Made by a program: the position numbers and the translations under genes
NCBI GenBank assembly: GCA_004366385.1
Contig: SIRU01000002.1
Location: forward strand, 1-33,979
Length of the DNA: 33,979 nt
Reading direction: 5' to 3'
From: Actinomycetota bacterium
Lineage (GTDB): Bacteria > Actinomycetota > Thermoleophilia > Gaiellales > Gaiellaceae
In this document: positions 7,116 to 15,319 of the stretch, piece after piece
How the letters are laid out: every line of letters starts with the position of its first letter
How positions within the stretch are numbered: the stretch's first letter is position 1
Notes under the pieces: model-generated
What the model was told of the DNA's origin: nothing
What the model saw: only the letters and a program-made list of their open reading frames with translations
Database searches by the model: none

Positions 7116-7146
7116 GGCCGAACCCTAGTGTGAGAGGCTTGCGGCC
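7116..7146. promoter_or_regulatory. Second bidirectional promoter with shared TA
   Basis: Minus-strand TAGGGT (7127-7122) lies 6 bases from the GTG at 7115. Plus-strand TAGTGT (7126-7131) lies 15 bases from the GTG at 7147. The hexamers share TA at 7126-7127 and read outward, the same geometry as at 1893-1915. The minus gene would be leaderless; the plus gene would have a leader of only about 8 bases. Confidence 0.55.
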
Positions 7147-7560
7147 GTGACCGAGGCCGACGCCGCTCTCACCGCGACCGCCCGCGAGTCGATGCCGCTG
7201 GCGGACACGCTCGGGCTGGAGATGCTCGCCGCCTCGGCGGAGGAGGTGCGCGCGCGGCTTCCCTTCCAGGAGCGGCTCTGCACCGCCGGCGGGATCCTGC
7301 ACGGCGGCGCGCTCATGTCGCTCGCGGACGCGGCGGGCGCCTACTGCGCGTTCCTCAACCTGCCCGACGGCGCGACCGGCACGGCCACGATCGAGTCGAA
7401 GACGAACTTCTTCCGCGCCGTGCGCGACGGCCACCTGGACGCGGTCTCGCGACCGCTCCACCGCGGCCGGACGACGATCGTGGTCGAGACCGACCTACGC
7501 GACGCCGCCGGCAAGCACGTCGCCCGCGTGACGCAGACGCAGGCCGTGCTCATGGGCTGA
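7147..7560 (+). CDS. PaaI-family hotdog thioesterase
   Basis: A 137-residue single-hotdog-fold acyl-CoA thioesterase. The diagnostic segment GGILHGGALMSLAD (residues 48-61) contains the HGG turn and central-helix Asp of the PaaI subfamily. The later IESKTNFFRAV and GRTTIVVETDLRD strands complete the fold. These enzymes hydrolyse aryl- or acyl-CoA esters as homotetramers, and the precise acyl group cannot be deduced. GTG at 7147 begins the domain. Divergent from the serine hydrolase with overlapping -10 elements, so the two may be co-regulated. Confidence 0.88.
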   Translation: MTEADAALTATARESMPLADTLGLEMLAASAEEVRARLPFQERLCTAGGILHGGALMSLADAAGAYCAFLNLPDGATGTATIESKTNFFRAVRDGHLDAVSRPLHRGRTTIVVETDLRDAAGKHVARVTQTQAVLMG

Positions 7561-7590
7561 GCGAACGCCGCCGCCCCAGCCGGTTCTCGC

Positions 7591-7619
7591 TTGACATACG
7601 CCCGCGGCCACGAAAGGAT
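7591..7619 (+). promoter_or_regulatory. Promoter of S8 protease 1 (TTGACA-17-AAGGAT)
   Basis: A perfect -35 TTGACA (7591-7596), a 17-base spacer and a weaker -10 AAGGAT (7614-7619). The predicted transcript has a leader of about 145 bases before the ATG at 7772. Within it CACGT-AC-ACGTG forms a small inverted repeat near 7651-7662. The 7561-7771 gap has no other feature that I can support. Confidence 0.55.
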
Positions 7620-7771
7620 CGCCCCGCACCGGGCCGGTGCGCCTGGGTGCACGTACACGTGGGGGAATGCTTTCCGCACCTGACGGTGTTTCGAGGGGCC
7701 ATCGCCCCGCGAGGCCGCCTGCGCGCGACAGCCGCCGCCCCCACCGCTCACTCGATGGAGGGAGAGACTCG

Positions 7772-10423
7772 ATGAGTCGATTCAGAATGCGCGGCGTAGC
7801 GCTTGCCGCGGTCGCCGTCCTAGCGGCGTTCGCGGCAACCGTTGCGTTCGCGGGAGCTTCCGGCGTTCAGGAGCTCCATCCCCTCGAGCCGATGGCATCG
7901 GCCGGGGACGGCACGATGACGAACGAGACGCCCAGCTACTGGCTGGTCGAGTTCCCAACCGCCCCGCTCGCCGACGGAAGTCGCGCGGCAGACGTCGCCG
8001 CGGACGCCACGGCCTTCCGTAGCGAGGCCAAGGCGCAGGGCGCAAAGTACTCGGAGCGCATGCGCTTCCAGACCCTCTGGAACGGCGTCACGGTCGAGGC
8101 GTCGGGCGCGGACATCTCGAAGATCCAGGGGCTGTCGTCGGTCGCCGCGGTGTACCCGGGCGCCACGTACACCCTGCCCCCCCGCGCCGAGATCTCACCC
8201 GAGCTCTCGACCGCGCTCGCCATGACGGGTGCCGACGTCGCCCAGAACACGCTCGGCTACACGGGCAAGGGCATCAACGTCGCCGTCATGGACTCCGGCA
8301 TCGACTACCACCATCCGGATCTCGGGGGCGGCTTCGGCAAGGGCAAGCGCGTCTTCACCGGCTGGGACTTCGTCGGCGAGGACTTCGTCGGCGACAACAC
8401 TCCCGTCCCCGACCCCGATCCGGACGACTGCAGACGGCCGAGCGGCGGCAACGCTGCCGGCCACGGCACGCACGTCGCCGGGATCATCGGCGCGAACGGC
8501 GCCGTCAAGGGCGTCGCGCCCGGCATCCGCTTCGGCGCCTACCGCGTCTTCGGGTGCCAGGGCTTCACGACCGCGGAGATCATGATGGCGGCGATGGAGC
8601 GGGCGCTGAAGGACAAGATGGACATCCTCAACATGTCCATCGGCTCGGCGTTCAACACCTGGCCCGGCTACCCGACCGCCGCCGCGAGCGACCGCCTCGC
8701 GAAGAAGGGCGTCGTCGTCGTGGCGTCGATCGGAAACAGCGGTGTCAACGGCATCTACTCCGCCGGCGCCCCTGGCGTCGGCAACAGGGTGATCGGCACG
8801 GCGTCGTTCGACAACACGCACGTCGCGCTGACGACGTTCACGGTGACTCCGGCCGGTCTCACCATCGGCTACGCAGACGCCGCAGCGGCTCCGCTTGCCC
8901 CGACGACGGGCAGCCTGCCGCTCGCGAAGACGGGCACACCGGCGACGACCGACGACGGGTGCGCGCCATTGCCCGCCGGGAGCATGGCCGGCAAGGCCGT
9001 CCTCATTCGGCGCGGCACGTGCACGTTCCACCTCAAGGCGCTGAACGCCCAGGACGCAGGAGCGGCGGCTGTCGTTCTCTACAACAACGCCGCCGGGCGC
9101 TTCAGCCCGACCGTCGCCGGCACTCCGGCGATCACCATCCCCGTCGTCGCGATCTCCGACACGGAGGGCGTCGCCATCAACAACGCGATCGACGGTGGGG
9201 CCCAGACGCTGAACTGGACGGCCAACACCGGCACGTTCCCGAACCCGACCGCCGGGCTGATCTCGTCGTTCAGCTCGTTCGGCCTCGCGGCCGAGCTCCA
9301 GCTGAAGCCCGACATCGGCGCGCCGGGTGGGCTCATTCGCTCGACGTACCCGATCGAATACGGGTCGTACGCCACGATCAGCGGCACGTCGATGTCCTCG
9401 CCGCACGTCGCGGGGGCCGCGGCTCTGCTGCTCCAGTCGTGGAAGGGCAAGGGCAAGGACGACGACGACGACGATGACGACCGCGACAACCGCTCGGAGC
9501 TCGTTCGGGACATCCTCCAGAACAGCGCCGATCCGCGGCCGTGGTTCGGAAATCCCGGTCTCGGCTTCCTGGACAACGTGCATCGCCAGGGCGCCGGGAT
9601 GCTCGACATCGACGACGCGATCCTGGCGACGACGCTCGTGACGCCGGGCAAGCTCTCGCTCGGCGAGGGCACGACGGCGATCAAGAAGCGTCTGAAGGTC
9701 AGGAACAACAGCAAGAAGTCCGTGACGTACGCGATCTCGCACGCACCCGCGCTGAGCACCGGCCCGAACACGTTCGTGCCGGCGTTCTTCACCGGGTTCG
9801 CCGAGGTCACGTTCAGCACGACGTCGCTGACCGTCGGCAAGAGGGCGAACAAGCACCTCGACGTCACGATCACGCCGAACGCGGGGCTCCCCGACCGGAG
9901 CGTCTACGGCGGCTACATCGTGCTCGTCCCGAACGACGGCTCGCCGCCGCTGCGGGTCCCGTACGCCGGGTTCAAGGGCGACTACCAGTCGATCCAGATC
10001 CTGACCCCGACGTCCTTCGGATTCCCGCTGCTCGGGCGGACGGCGGACGGCCTGAACTTCTCGATCGTCCCGCCGGGCGGGGTCTTCAACCTCGTCGGCA
10101 CCCTCGGCCAGCCGAACATCCTCTTCCACATGGATCACCAGGCACGTCGCGCGACCCTGTGGATCGTGAGGGCGTCGGACGGCAAGGTGCTGGGCCGGGC
10201 GACCGAGCTCGAGTTCCTGCCGCGGAACAGCACGGCCACGGGCTTCTTCGCCCTTCCCTGGGACGGCACGTACCTCGCCGGCGAGAAGGGGAAGAAGAAG
10301 GTCACCGTGCCGGACGGCGAGTACCGCTTCACGCTGACCGCGGAGAAGCCGCTCGCCGAGAAGAAGAACCCCGCGCACATCGAGAGCATCACCACGGGGA
10401 ACTTCGTCATCGACCGCCCGTAG
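7772..10423 (+). CDS. Secreted S8 (subtilisin-type) serine protease 1 with PA domain
   Basis: An 883-residue exported protease. A signal peptide (positive start, hydrophobic 8-27) is followed by an I9-like propeptide (about 55-137). The catalytic triad is Asp174 (AVMDSGIDYHHPDL), His231 (GHGTHVAG) and Ser540 (SGTSMSSPHVAG), with Asn322 (SIGNSG) as the oxyanion residue. A protease-associated (PA) domain is inserted between Asn and Ser at about 365-475. Just after the Ser helix is a run of K/G then eight Asp (563-570), an odd charged block. The 300-residue C-terminal part is beta-rich, resembling Fn3-like domains of C5a-peptidase-type subtilases. ATG at 7772 follows the strong Shine-Dalgarno GGAGGGAGAG (7757-7766). 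It probably degrades extracellular protein. Confidence 0.94.
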   Translation: MSRFRMRGVALAAVAVLAAFAATVAFAGASGVQELHPLEPMASAGDGTMTNETPSYWLVEFPTAPLADGSRAADVAADATAFRSEAKAQGAKYSERMRFQTLWNGVTVEASGADISKIQGLSSVAAVYPGATYTLPPRAEISPELSTALAMTGADVAQNTLGYTGKGINVAVMDSGIDYHHPDLGGGFGKGKRVFTGWDFVGEDFVGDNTPVPDPDPDDCRRPSGGNAAGHGTHVAGIIGANGAVKGVAPGIRFGAYRVFGCQGFTTAEIMMAAMERALKDKMDILNMSIGSAFNTWPGYPTAAASDRLAKKGVVVVASIGNSGVNGIYSAGAPGVGNRVIGTASFDNTHVALTTFTVTPAGLTIGYADAAAAPLAPTTGSLPLAKTGTPATTDDGCAPLPAGSMAGKAVLIRRGTCTFHLKALNAQDAGAAAVVLYNNAAGRFSPTVAGTPAITIPVVAISDTEGVAINNAIDGGAQTLNWTANTGTFPNPTAGLISSFSSFGLAAELQLKPDIGAPGGLIRSTYPIEYGSYATISGTSMSSPHVAGAAALLLQSWKGKGKDDDDDDDDRDNRSELVRDILQNSADPRPWFGNPGLGFLDNVHRQGAGMLDIDDAILATTLVTPGKLSLGEGTTAIKKRLKVRNNSKKSVTYAISHAPALSTGPNTFVPAFFTGFAEVTFSTTSLTVGKRANKHLDVTITPNAGLPDRSVYGGYIVLVPNDGSPPLRVPYAGFKGDYQSIQILTPTSFGFPLLGRTADGLNFSIVPPGGVFNLVGTLGQPNILFHMDHQARRATLWIVRASDGKVLGRATELEFLPRNSTATGFFALPWDGTYLAGEKGKKKVTVPDGEYRFTLTAEKPLAEKKNPAHIESITTGNFVIDRP

Positions 10424-10447
10424 GGCGCGTCGACAACCGCTTCATCC

Positions 10448-10474
10448 GAGAGGGCCGGCACCGCCGGCCCTCTC
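10448..10474 (+). terminator. Hairpin terminator of S8 protease 1
   Basis: GAGAGGGCCGGC (10448-10459) and GCCGGCCCTCTC (10463-10474) form a perfect 12-bp stem with loop ACC, 25 bases past the stop. There is no T-run. It could also serve the convergent gene ending at 10572. Confidence 0.75.
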
Positions 10475-10571
10475 GCTTATCTCGCGTTCGGTCTTCAGAC
10501 GCGTGCTGCGGCCCGGCGCTGCAAGGCCGCGGCGCCTCTGTGTGCGCCGCCGCTCGACGGCTACCGCTCGG

Positions 10572-10973
10572 TCAACGTGTCGCGCGCGAGTCGGGGTAGT
10601 GGCGGTCGAGGAGCTCGGCCTGGAGGGCCGGCTTGCAGTCGGCGTCCGAGACCGGGGGCACGACCAAGGCGCGGCTGCCCTTCCCGCCGAGCGCCTGCAC
10701 CGAGGACACGGCGCATGCCGTGACCGGCAGCTCAAACCTGATCGTGAACGTGCCCGTCTTCGACGCGATCCTCGTGCGAACCTGGACGGCGCCGGTGGAC
10801 GAGTAGCGCACGCGAACGCGCTCATACGGCTTGAAGCCCGTGCCCCTGACGGCGAGCGGCCGGGTGTCGAGGACCTTCAGCGACGCTCGCTTCGCCTGCT
10901 TCGCGGGCGCGGCGCTCGCGACGCCCGCGGCCAGGAAGAGGGAGAGACCGACGACGAGCCCCTTACTCGTCAT
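10572..10973 (-). CDS. Small exported GFKPxERV protein, copy 1
   Basis: A 133-residue exported protein of unrecognised family. The N-terminus MTSKGLVVGLSLFLAAGVASAA is a typical signal peptide. The mature part has the core LAVRGTGFKPYERVRVRY (about residues 40-57) and GTFTIRFELPV, like an IPT/TIG or other Ig-like beta-sandwich repeat. Cys86 and Cys112 (estimated) could form a disulfide. The protein at 17065-17424 is a clear paralog (VNGVGFKPRERVTV) with the same layout and the same promoter arrangement. Both sit immediately 3' of an S8 protease, so a role such as protease partner, inhibitor or anchoring factor is a guess. ATG at 10973 has CATACT six bases upstream and no Shine-Dalgarno. Confidence 0.75.
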   Translation of the reverse strand: MTSKGLVVGLSLFLAAGVASAAPAKQAKRASLKVLDTRPLAVRGTGFKPYERVRVRYSSTGAVQVRTRIASKTGTFTIRFELPVTACAVSSVQALGGKGSRALVVPPVSDADCKPALQAELLDRHYPDSRATR

Positions 10974-10979
10974 GCGGCG

Positions 10980-10985
10980 AGTATG
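10980..10985 (-). promoter_or_regulatory. -10 element (CATACT) of GFKPxERV copy 1
   Basis: CATACT on the minus strand, exactly 6 bases from the ATG at 10973. The identical hexamer and spacing occur before the paralog at 17424. It supports leaderless expression. Confidence 0.5.
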
Positions 10986-11022
10986 CCACCCGTGCTCCCG
11001 GCGCCGCCGTGGGCGCACGCGA

Positions 11023-11042
11023 TTCTCACGAAGTTCTCACGA
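11023..11042 (-). promoter_or_regulatory. Direct repeat with 11-bp period, possible response-regulator site
   Basis: TTCTCACGA occurs twice (11023-11031 and 11034-11042) with an 11-base period, the spacing used by OmpR/PhoB-family regulators. It lies about 50-70 bases upstream of the predicted transcription start of the gene at 10572-10973, a usual activator position. No regulator gene is in the window. Confidence 0.4.
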
Positions 11043-11085
11043 CCGGCCGCCGCCGCAGCCGGCGGCAACAGTCGAGCACCGCCGC

Positions 11086-11490
11086 CTACGCGACGAGCTC
11101 GAACTCGACCCCGACGCGCTCGTAGATTGCGAGGGCGCGCGTGTCGAGTGTCGTCAACCTCGCGTCCGCCGCGGCTGCGGTGATCGCGATCAGGCCGTCG
11201 TACGTCGCTCCACCTGCGACGCCGAGCTGCTGAAGCCGCGCGAGCGCCGTGCGGAGCGCATCGGCCGGCAGCCCGAGCCAGCGCTCCCCGAACTCGAGCT
11301 CCAGCCACTCGCGCACGACCTCGGCAGCCATTCGATGAGGCTCGGGCAGACGGGTGAGGACCGAGTACGTCTCATACGCGGCATGCGCGACGATGCTCGG
11401 ACGCCGCCCGAGGGCGGAGCGGGCGTCGAGGTGACGCGGATGCCACTCGGCGAACGCCGCGACAGCGATGCTCGCGTCGACGGCGTTCAG
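11086..11490 (-). CDS. vapC: VapC-type PIN-domain toxin, probable CTG start
   Basis: A 134-residue PIN-domain ribonuclease, toxin of a type II pair. All four acidic active-site positions are in place: Asp5 (NAVDAS), Glu48 region (AAYETYSVL), the Asp in GATYDGLIA and the Asp in TTLDTRA. Length matches full VapC proteins only if translation begins at CTG 11490. That codon overlaps the antitoxin stop as CTGA, mimicking the usual ATGA coupling. No ATG, GTG or TTG lies in frame within the last 15 antitoxin codons. The first in-frame ATG (11331) would remove the first Asp and Glu. It is either a rare CTG start under translational coupling or a start-codon mutation that silences the toxin. Confidence 0.82.
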   Translation of the reverse strand: MNAVDASIAVAAFAEWHPRHLDARSALGRRPSIVAHAAYETYSVLTRLPEPHRMAAEVVREWLELEFGERWLGLPADALRTALARLQQLGVAGGATYDGLIAITAAAADARLTTLDTRALAIYERVGVEFELVA

Positions 11491-11732
11491 CGGCGGATCT
11501 TCTCGAGCGTCTCGCGAACGAGCTCGTGGGTGAGCGGCGGTAGCTCGCGCTCGGGAACCGCGACCCAGTGGCCGTCTCGCTGCTCCAGTCGGACCGCGGT
11601 GACGACGGGCTCGATCTCGATCCGGCCGTCCGCAAGCGTCACCTCGATCTCCTCGCCCCCACGGAGACCGAGCTCATCCCTCATCGCCTTCGGCACGACG
11701 ACCCGACCTGCCTTGTCAATGGTAGTTCTCAT
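11487..11732 (-). CDS. vapB: AbrB/SpoVT-type antitoxin
   Basis: An 81-residue antitoxin with an N-terminal swapped-hairpin AbrB DNA-binding domain: TTIDKAGRVVVPKAMRDEL (residues 3-21) is the classic signature, followed by GGEEIEVTLADGRIEIEP. The C-terminal 35 residues are Glu/Arg-rich and would wrap the PIN toxin. Antitoxins of this kind repress their own operon by binding a palindrome at the start. Here a TGCCAT-CAGC-ATGGCA inverted repeat touches the ATG. The gene begins 44 bases after the uvrA stop on the same strand, so read-through from the SOS-controlled uvrA promoter is possible. Confidence 0.9.
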   Translation of the reverse strand: MRTTIDKAGRVVVPKAMRDELGLRGGEEIEVTLADGRIEIEPVVTAVRLEQRDGHWVAVPERELPPLTHELVRETLEKIRR

Positions 11733-11747
11733 GCCATCAGCATGGCA
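11732..11747. promoter_or_regulatory. Candidate operator of vapBC
   Basis: TGCCAT (11732-11737) and ATGGCA (11742-11747) form an inverted repeat with 4-base centre CAGC. It abuts and overlaps the vapB start by one base, as expected for autorepression by the AbrB-type antitoxin. In RNA it could also form a small hairpin that hides the start. Confidence 0.5.
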
Positions 11748-11776
11748 CAGGAAGTACCATCTCGCCAGCTCCGAGC

Positions 11777-14617
11777 TCAGGCCGCCGCTGCCGCCGGCTC
11801 CGCGAGCACGCCGCGCAGGAACGCGCCCGTCGCGGACGCCTCCACCTCCGCCACGTCCTCCGGCGTGCCGGTTGCGATCACCTCTCCCCCGGCCTCGCCG
11901 CCCTCGGGGCCGAGGTCGACGATCCAGTCGGCCTGCTTGATCACGTCCAGGTTGTGCTCGATCACGAGCACCGTGTTGCCGTTGTCCACGAGCCGCTGCA
12001 GCACCTCGAGCAGCTTCTCGATGTCCGCGAAGTGGAGCCCTGTCGTCGGCTCGTCGAGGATGTAGAGCGTCTTCCCGGTCGCGACCTTCGAGAGCTCGGC
12101 GGCGAGCTTCACGCGCTGCGCCTCGCCTCCGGAGAGCGTCGTCGCGGGCTGCCCGAGCTTGACGTAGTCGAGGCCCACGTCGTGCAGGGTCTGGAGCCTG
12201 CGCCGGATCTTCGGGATCTTCGCGAAGAACTCGAGCGCCTCCTCGACCGACATCTCCAGCACGTCCGCGATCGACCTCCCCTTGAACCGGACCTCGAGCG
12301 TCTCCTTGTTGTACCGCCGCCCGTGGCAGGTCTCGCACGGCACGTACACGTCCGGGAGGAAGTGCATCTCGATCTTGATCGTCCCGTCCCCCTTGCACGC
12401 CTCGCAGCGCCCGCCGCGCACGTTGAACGAGAACCGCCCGGGCTTGTAGCCGCGGATCTTCGCCTCCGGGGTGAGCGAGTACAGCTCGCGCACGTGCGTG
12501 AAGAGGTCGGTGTAGGTCGCCGGGTTCGACCTGGGGGTTCGACCGATCGGGCTCTGGTCGATGTCGATGACCTTGTCGAAGCACTCGATCCCCTCGACCG
12601 ACTCGTGGTCGCCCGGCTTCACGCGCATCCGGTTGAGCCGGTTCGCGAGCGCCTTGTACAACACCTCGTTCACGAGCGTGGACTTCCCCGAGCCGGAGAC
12701 GCCGGTCACCGCGACGAAGCGGCCGACGGGGAAGTCGACGTCGATCGACTTCAGGTTGTGCATCGAGGCGCCGCGCACCGAGAACCAGCCGCGGCCGTTC
12801 TCCCCGCGCCGCACAGGGATCGCGATCCGCCGCTCGCCGCTCAGGAACTGGCCCGTGACCGAGCCCTCCGTGGCCGCCACCCCCTCGGCCGTGCCCTCGG
12901 CGACGACCTCGCCGCCGTGCTCGCCCGCGCCCGGGCCCATGTCCACGATCCAGTCGGCCGAGCGCATCATCTGCTCGTCGTGCTCGACGACGAGGACGGT
13001 GTTGCCGAGGTCGCGCAGCCGCTCGAGCGTCGCGATCAGCTTCCCGTTGTCGCGCTGGTGCAGCCCGATCGAGGGCTCGTCGAGGATGTAGAGGACACCG
13101 ACGAGCTGCGATCCGATCTGGGTCGCGAGCCGGAGCCGCTGCGCCTCGCCGCCGGAGAGCGTCTTCGCCGCGCGGTCGAGCTGGAGGTAGCCGACGCCGA
13201 CGTTGTCGAGGAAGGTCAGCCGCTCGCGCACCTCCTTCACGATCCGCTGCCCGATCAGCTCCTCGGTCGTCGTCAGCTCCAGCCCGCCGAGGAACTCGAG
13301 CGCGCGCGTCACCGACATCTGCGTGAAGCCGTGGATGGAGAGCCCGCCGATCGTGACCGCGAGCACCTCCGGCTTGAGCCGCGCGCCGCCGCACTCGGGG
13401 CACGCCCGGAAGCTCATGTACTCCTCGATCCGCTCGCGCGCGTGCGAGGAGTCGGTCTCCTTGTAGCGGCGCTGGAGGTTCGACAGGAGGCCCTCGAACG
13501 CCATCGTGTACTGCCGCCGCCGCCCCATGCGGTTGCGGTACGTGACGAAGATCTTGTCGCCGCCGGTGCCGTGCAGGAACTTGCCCTGCTGTTCCGGGGT
13601 GAGCTCGCGCCACGGGACGTGGAGCGGGATCTCGTAGCGATCGGCGATCGCCTCGACGACCGAGTCGTAGAAGCTCTGGCTGCCGACCGTCCACGGGACG
13701 AGCGCGCCCTCCTCTATCGAGAGCGAGCTGTCGGGAACGAGCAAATCGGGGTCGATCTCGAGCTGCGAGCCGAGGCCGGTGCAGCGCGGGCAGGCGCCGT
13801 GCGGGGAGTTGAACGAGAAGACGCGCGGCTCGAGCTCCGGGAGCGAGACGCCGTGCTCCGGGCACGCGAAGTTCTCCGAGAACGTGAGCTCCTCGCCGTC
13901 GACGACGTCGATCACGACCAGCCCCTCTGCGAGCGACGTGGCCGTCTCGATGGACTGCGTCAGGCGCTGCCGGAGATCCGGCTTCATGACGAGCCGGTCG
14001 ACGACGACCTCGATCGTGTGCTTGAGCTTCTTGTCGAGCTCGATCTCCTCCTCGAGCAGCCGTTGCTCGCCGTCGACCTTGACGCGCGTGAAGCCGTCGC
14101 GGCGGAGCTCCTCCAGCACCTCGCGGTACTCGCCCTTGCGGTCGCGGACGACCGGCGCGTTCACCGTGAAGCGCGTGCCCTCGTCGAGCCGCAGCACCTG
14201 CTCGACGATCTGGTCGAGCGACTGGCCGGCGATCGGGCGTCCGCAGACCGGGCAGTGCGGCCGGCCGACGCGCGCGTACAGCAGGCGCAGGTAGTCGTAG
14301 ATCTCCGTGACCGTCCCGACGGTGGAACGGGGGTTCCGGGACGTCGTCTTCTGGTCGATCGAGATCGCCGGCGAGAGCCCGTCGATCGAGTCCACGTCCG
14401 GCTTCTCCATCATCTGCAGGAACTGGCGCGCGTACGCCGAGAGCGACTCGACGTAGCGACGCTGACCCTCGGCGTAGATGGTGTCGAACGCGAGCGAGGA
14501 CTTGCCGGAGCCGGAGAGCCCGGTCACGCACACGAGCGCGTTCCGCGGGATGCGGACGGTGACGTTCTTCAGGTTGTGCTCGCGCGCCCCGTGGACGATC
14601 AGCTGCTCGGCGCTCAT
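11777..14617 (-). CDS. uvrA: Excinuclease ABC subunit A
   Basis: Damage-recognition ATPase of nucleotide excision repair; it loads UvrB at lesions. The 946-residue protein has two ABC ATPase modules: Walker A GLSGSGKS at 33-40 and GVSGSGKS in the second half, and signature LSGGEAQR twice. It has the UvrA zinc modules (CPVCGRPI with a later CPEHG region, [13 protein letters not shown], and CEACKGDG paired with [10 protein letters not shown]). Length and order are typical. ATG at 14617 is the family start, and TACAAT lies nine bases upstream with a LexA box just beyond. The C-terminus ends in an Ala-rich tail (LAEPAAAAA). Confidence 0.97.
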   Translation of the reverse strand: MSAEQLIVHGAREHNLKNVTVRIPRNALVCVTGLSGSGKSSLAFDTIYAEGQRRYVESLSAYARQFLQMMEKPDVDSIDGLSPAISIDQKTTSRNPRSTVGTVTEIYDYLRLLYARVGRPHCPVCGRPIAGQSLDQIVEQVLRLDEGTRFTVNAPVVRDRKGEYREVLEELRRDGFTRVKVDGEQRLLEEEIELDKKLKHTIEVVVDRLVMKPDLRQRLTQSIETATSLAEGLVVIDVVDGEELTFSENFACPEHGVSLPELEPRVFSFNSPHGACPRCTGLGSQLEIDPDLLVPDSSLSIEEGALVPWTVGSQSFYDSVVEAIADRYEIPLHVPWRELTPEQQGKFLHGTGGDKIFVTYRNRMGRRRQYTMAFEGLLSNLQRRYKETDSSHARERIEEYMSFRACPECGGARLKPEVLAVTIGGLSIHGFTQMSVTRALEFLGGLELTTTEELIGQRIVKEVRERLTFLDNVGVGYLQLDRAAKTLSGGEAQRLRLATQIGSQLVGVLYILDEPSIGLHQRDNGKLIATLERLRDLGNTVLVVEHDEQMMRSADWIVDMGPGAGEHGGEVVAEGTAEGVAATEGSVTGQFLSGERRIAIPVRRGENGRGWFSVRGASMHNLKSIDVDFPVGRFVAVTGVSGSGKSTLVNEVLYKALANRLNRMRVKPGDHESVEGIECFDKVIDIDQSPIGRTPRSNPATYTDLFTHVRELYSLTPEAKIRGYKPGRFSFNVRGGRCEACKGDGTIKIEMHFLPDVYVPCETCHGRRYNKETLEVRFKGRSIADVLEMSVEEALEFFAKIPKIRRRLQTLHDVGLDYVKLGQPATTLSGGEAQRVKLAAELSKVATGKTLYILDEPTTGLHFADIEKLLEVLQRLVDNGNTVLVIEHNLDVIKQADWIVDLGPEGGEAGGEVIATGTPEDVAEVEASATGAFLRGVLAEPAAAAA

Positions 14618-14626
14618 CGGCGCGCC

Positions 14627-14632
14627 ATTGTA
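14627..14632 (-). promoter_or_regulatory. -10 element (TACAAT) of uvrA
   Basis: TACAAT on the minus strand, 9 bases before the ATG at 14617, so the leader is at most 2-3 bases. The LexA box at 14639-14652 occupies the spacer and -35 side, ideal for repression. Confidence 0.65.
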
Positions 14633-14638
14633 CCCGGA

Positions 14639-14652
14639 CGAACAGACGTTCG
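14639..14652. promoter_or_regulatory. LexA (SOS) box of uvrA
   Basis: CGAAC-AGAC-GTTCG is a perfect match to the Gram-positive/actinobacterial LexA box CGAAC-N4-GTTCG. It lies 6 bases upstream of the uvrA -10 element. uvrA is a classical SOS gene, so damage-induced control is strongly supported. Confidence 0.88.
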
Positions 14653-14726
14653 CCTCCGGCGGGGGATGCGCCGCGGCCGGGGCTCGGCGTCGATGTGACG
14701 GTCAGCCGTCGACGAAGGAGGAACAC

Positions 14727-15281
14727 ATGAAGCGATCCGCGATCGCTCTCGCCGCCGCCGGGCTCGGTGTCACGCTCGTGGCGGCGGGCGTCGGGCTCGC
14801 AGGCCCGGGCGCAGCCGCCCAGGACTCCGCCTACGGCGGAGGCCGCCACGCCGGAGCCGGCACGTGCACCGACGGAGCCACTCCGTTCTGCCCCGCGAAC
14901 TCGCGCGAGTTCAGCCTCGACGCGCACGCCGCGCCGTCTGGGCGGGGCGCGAGCGGGACGCTCGAGTACGCCGTCCCGGAGACGGAGCAGATCCTCGTGA
15001 GCGGAGACGTCACGTGCCTGCGCGTGACCGGGAACCGCGCGGTGGTCGGCGGACGGATCACCGAAGGGCCGTCCACGGGCGCGGGGTTCGCGATGCGGCT
15101 CGAGGACGTCGGGCGGCCAGGCGCGAGCAAGCGCGACCGCGTCAGCCCCGTCTACCTGCTGTTCTCGTCCGAGGAGCCGCCGGGCTTCCCGCGCACCTGC
15201 CCTCCGTTCGACTGGGATGCGTTCGGGGACATCGGCTTCTTCACGCAGACGTTCGGCGACGTCTCGGTCCACGACCGCTGA
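14727..15281 (+). CDS. Secreted protein of unknown function
   Basis: A 184-residue exported protein. The signal peptide spans about residues 1-32 ([21 protein letters not shown] core, cleavage near AAAQ). The mature part has Cys residues in TCTDG, PFCPA, VTCLRV and RTCPP, and a beta-rich segment [20 protein letters not shown]. That segment recurs in uncharacterised actinobacterial exported proteins, as far as I recall. No catalytic motif was found. Expression signals are strong: Shine-Dalgarno AAGGAGG at 14715-14721, five bases before the ATG, and a perfect GC hairpin at 15292-15319 after the stop. It is convergent with the Cys-pair repeat protein and lies in a run of exported-protein genes. 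Confidence 0.72.
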   Translation: MKRSAIALAAAGLGVTLVAAGVGLAGPGAAAQDSAYGGGRHAGAGTCTDGATPFCPANSREFSLDAHAAPSGRGASGTLEYAVPETEQILVSGDVTCLRVTGNRAVVGGRITEGPSTGAGFAMRLEDVGRPGASKRDRVSPVYLLFSSEEPPGFPRTCPPFDWDAFGDIGFFTQTFGDVSVHDR

Positions 15282-15291
15282 GCCGGCGCAC

Positions 15292-15319
15292 GCCCGGGCC
15301 GGCGACCGCCGGCCCGGGC
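15292..15319. terminator. Bidirectional hairpin terminator
   Basis: GCCCGGGCCGGC (15292-15303) and GCCGGCCCGGGC (15308-15319) form a perfect 12-bp stem with loop GACC. It sits between two convergent genes. Its last base is the last base of the minus-strand gene's stop codon, so one hairpin may end both transcripts. Confidence 0.7.

Noticed and set aside
5673-7133. Plus-strand open frame opposite the serine hydrolase
   Set aside because: Shadow frame with no motif, while the minus-strand protein has SxxK, YxN and HGG motifs.
11954-14698. Long open frame on the plus strand opposite uvrA (about 900 codons)
   Set aside because: It mirrors the uvrA codon bias, is low complexity (Arg/Glu/Leu/Val rich) and has no family motif; it is a high-GC antisense shadow.
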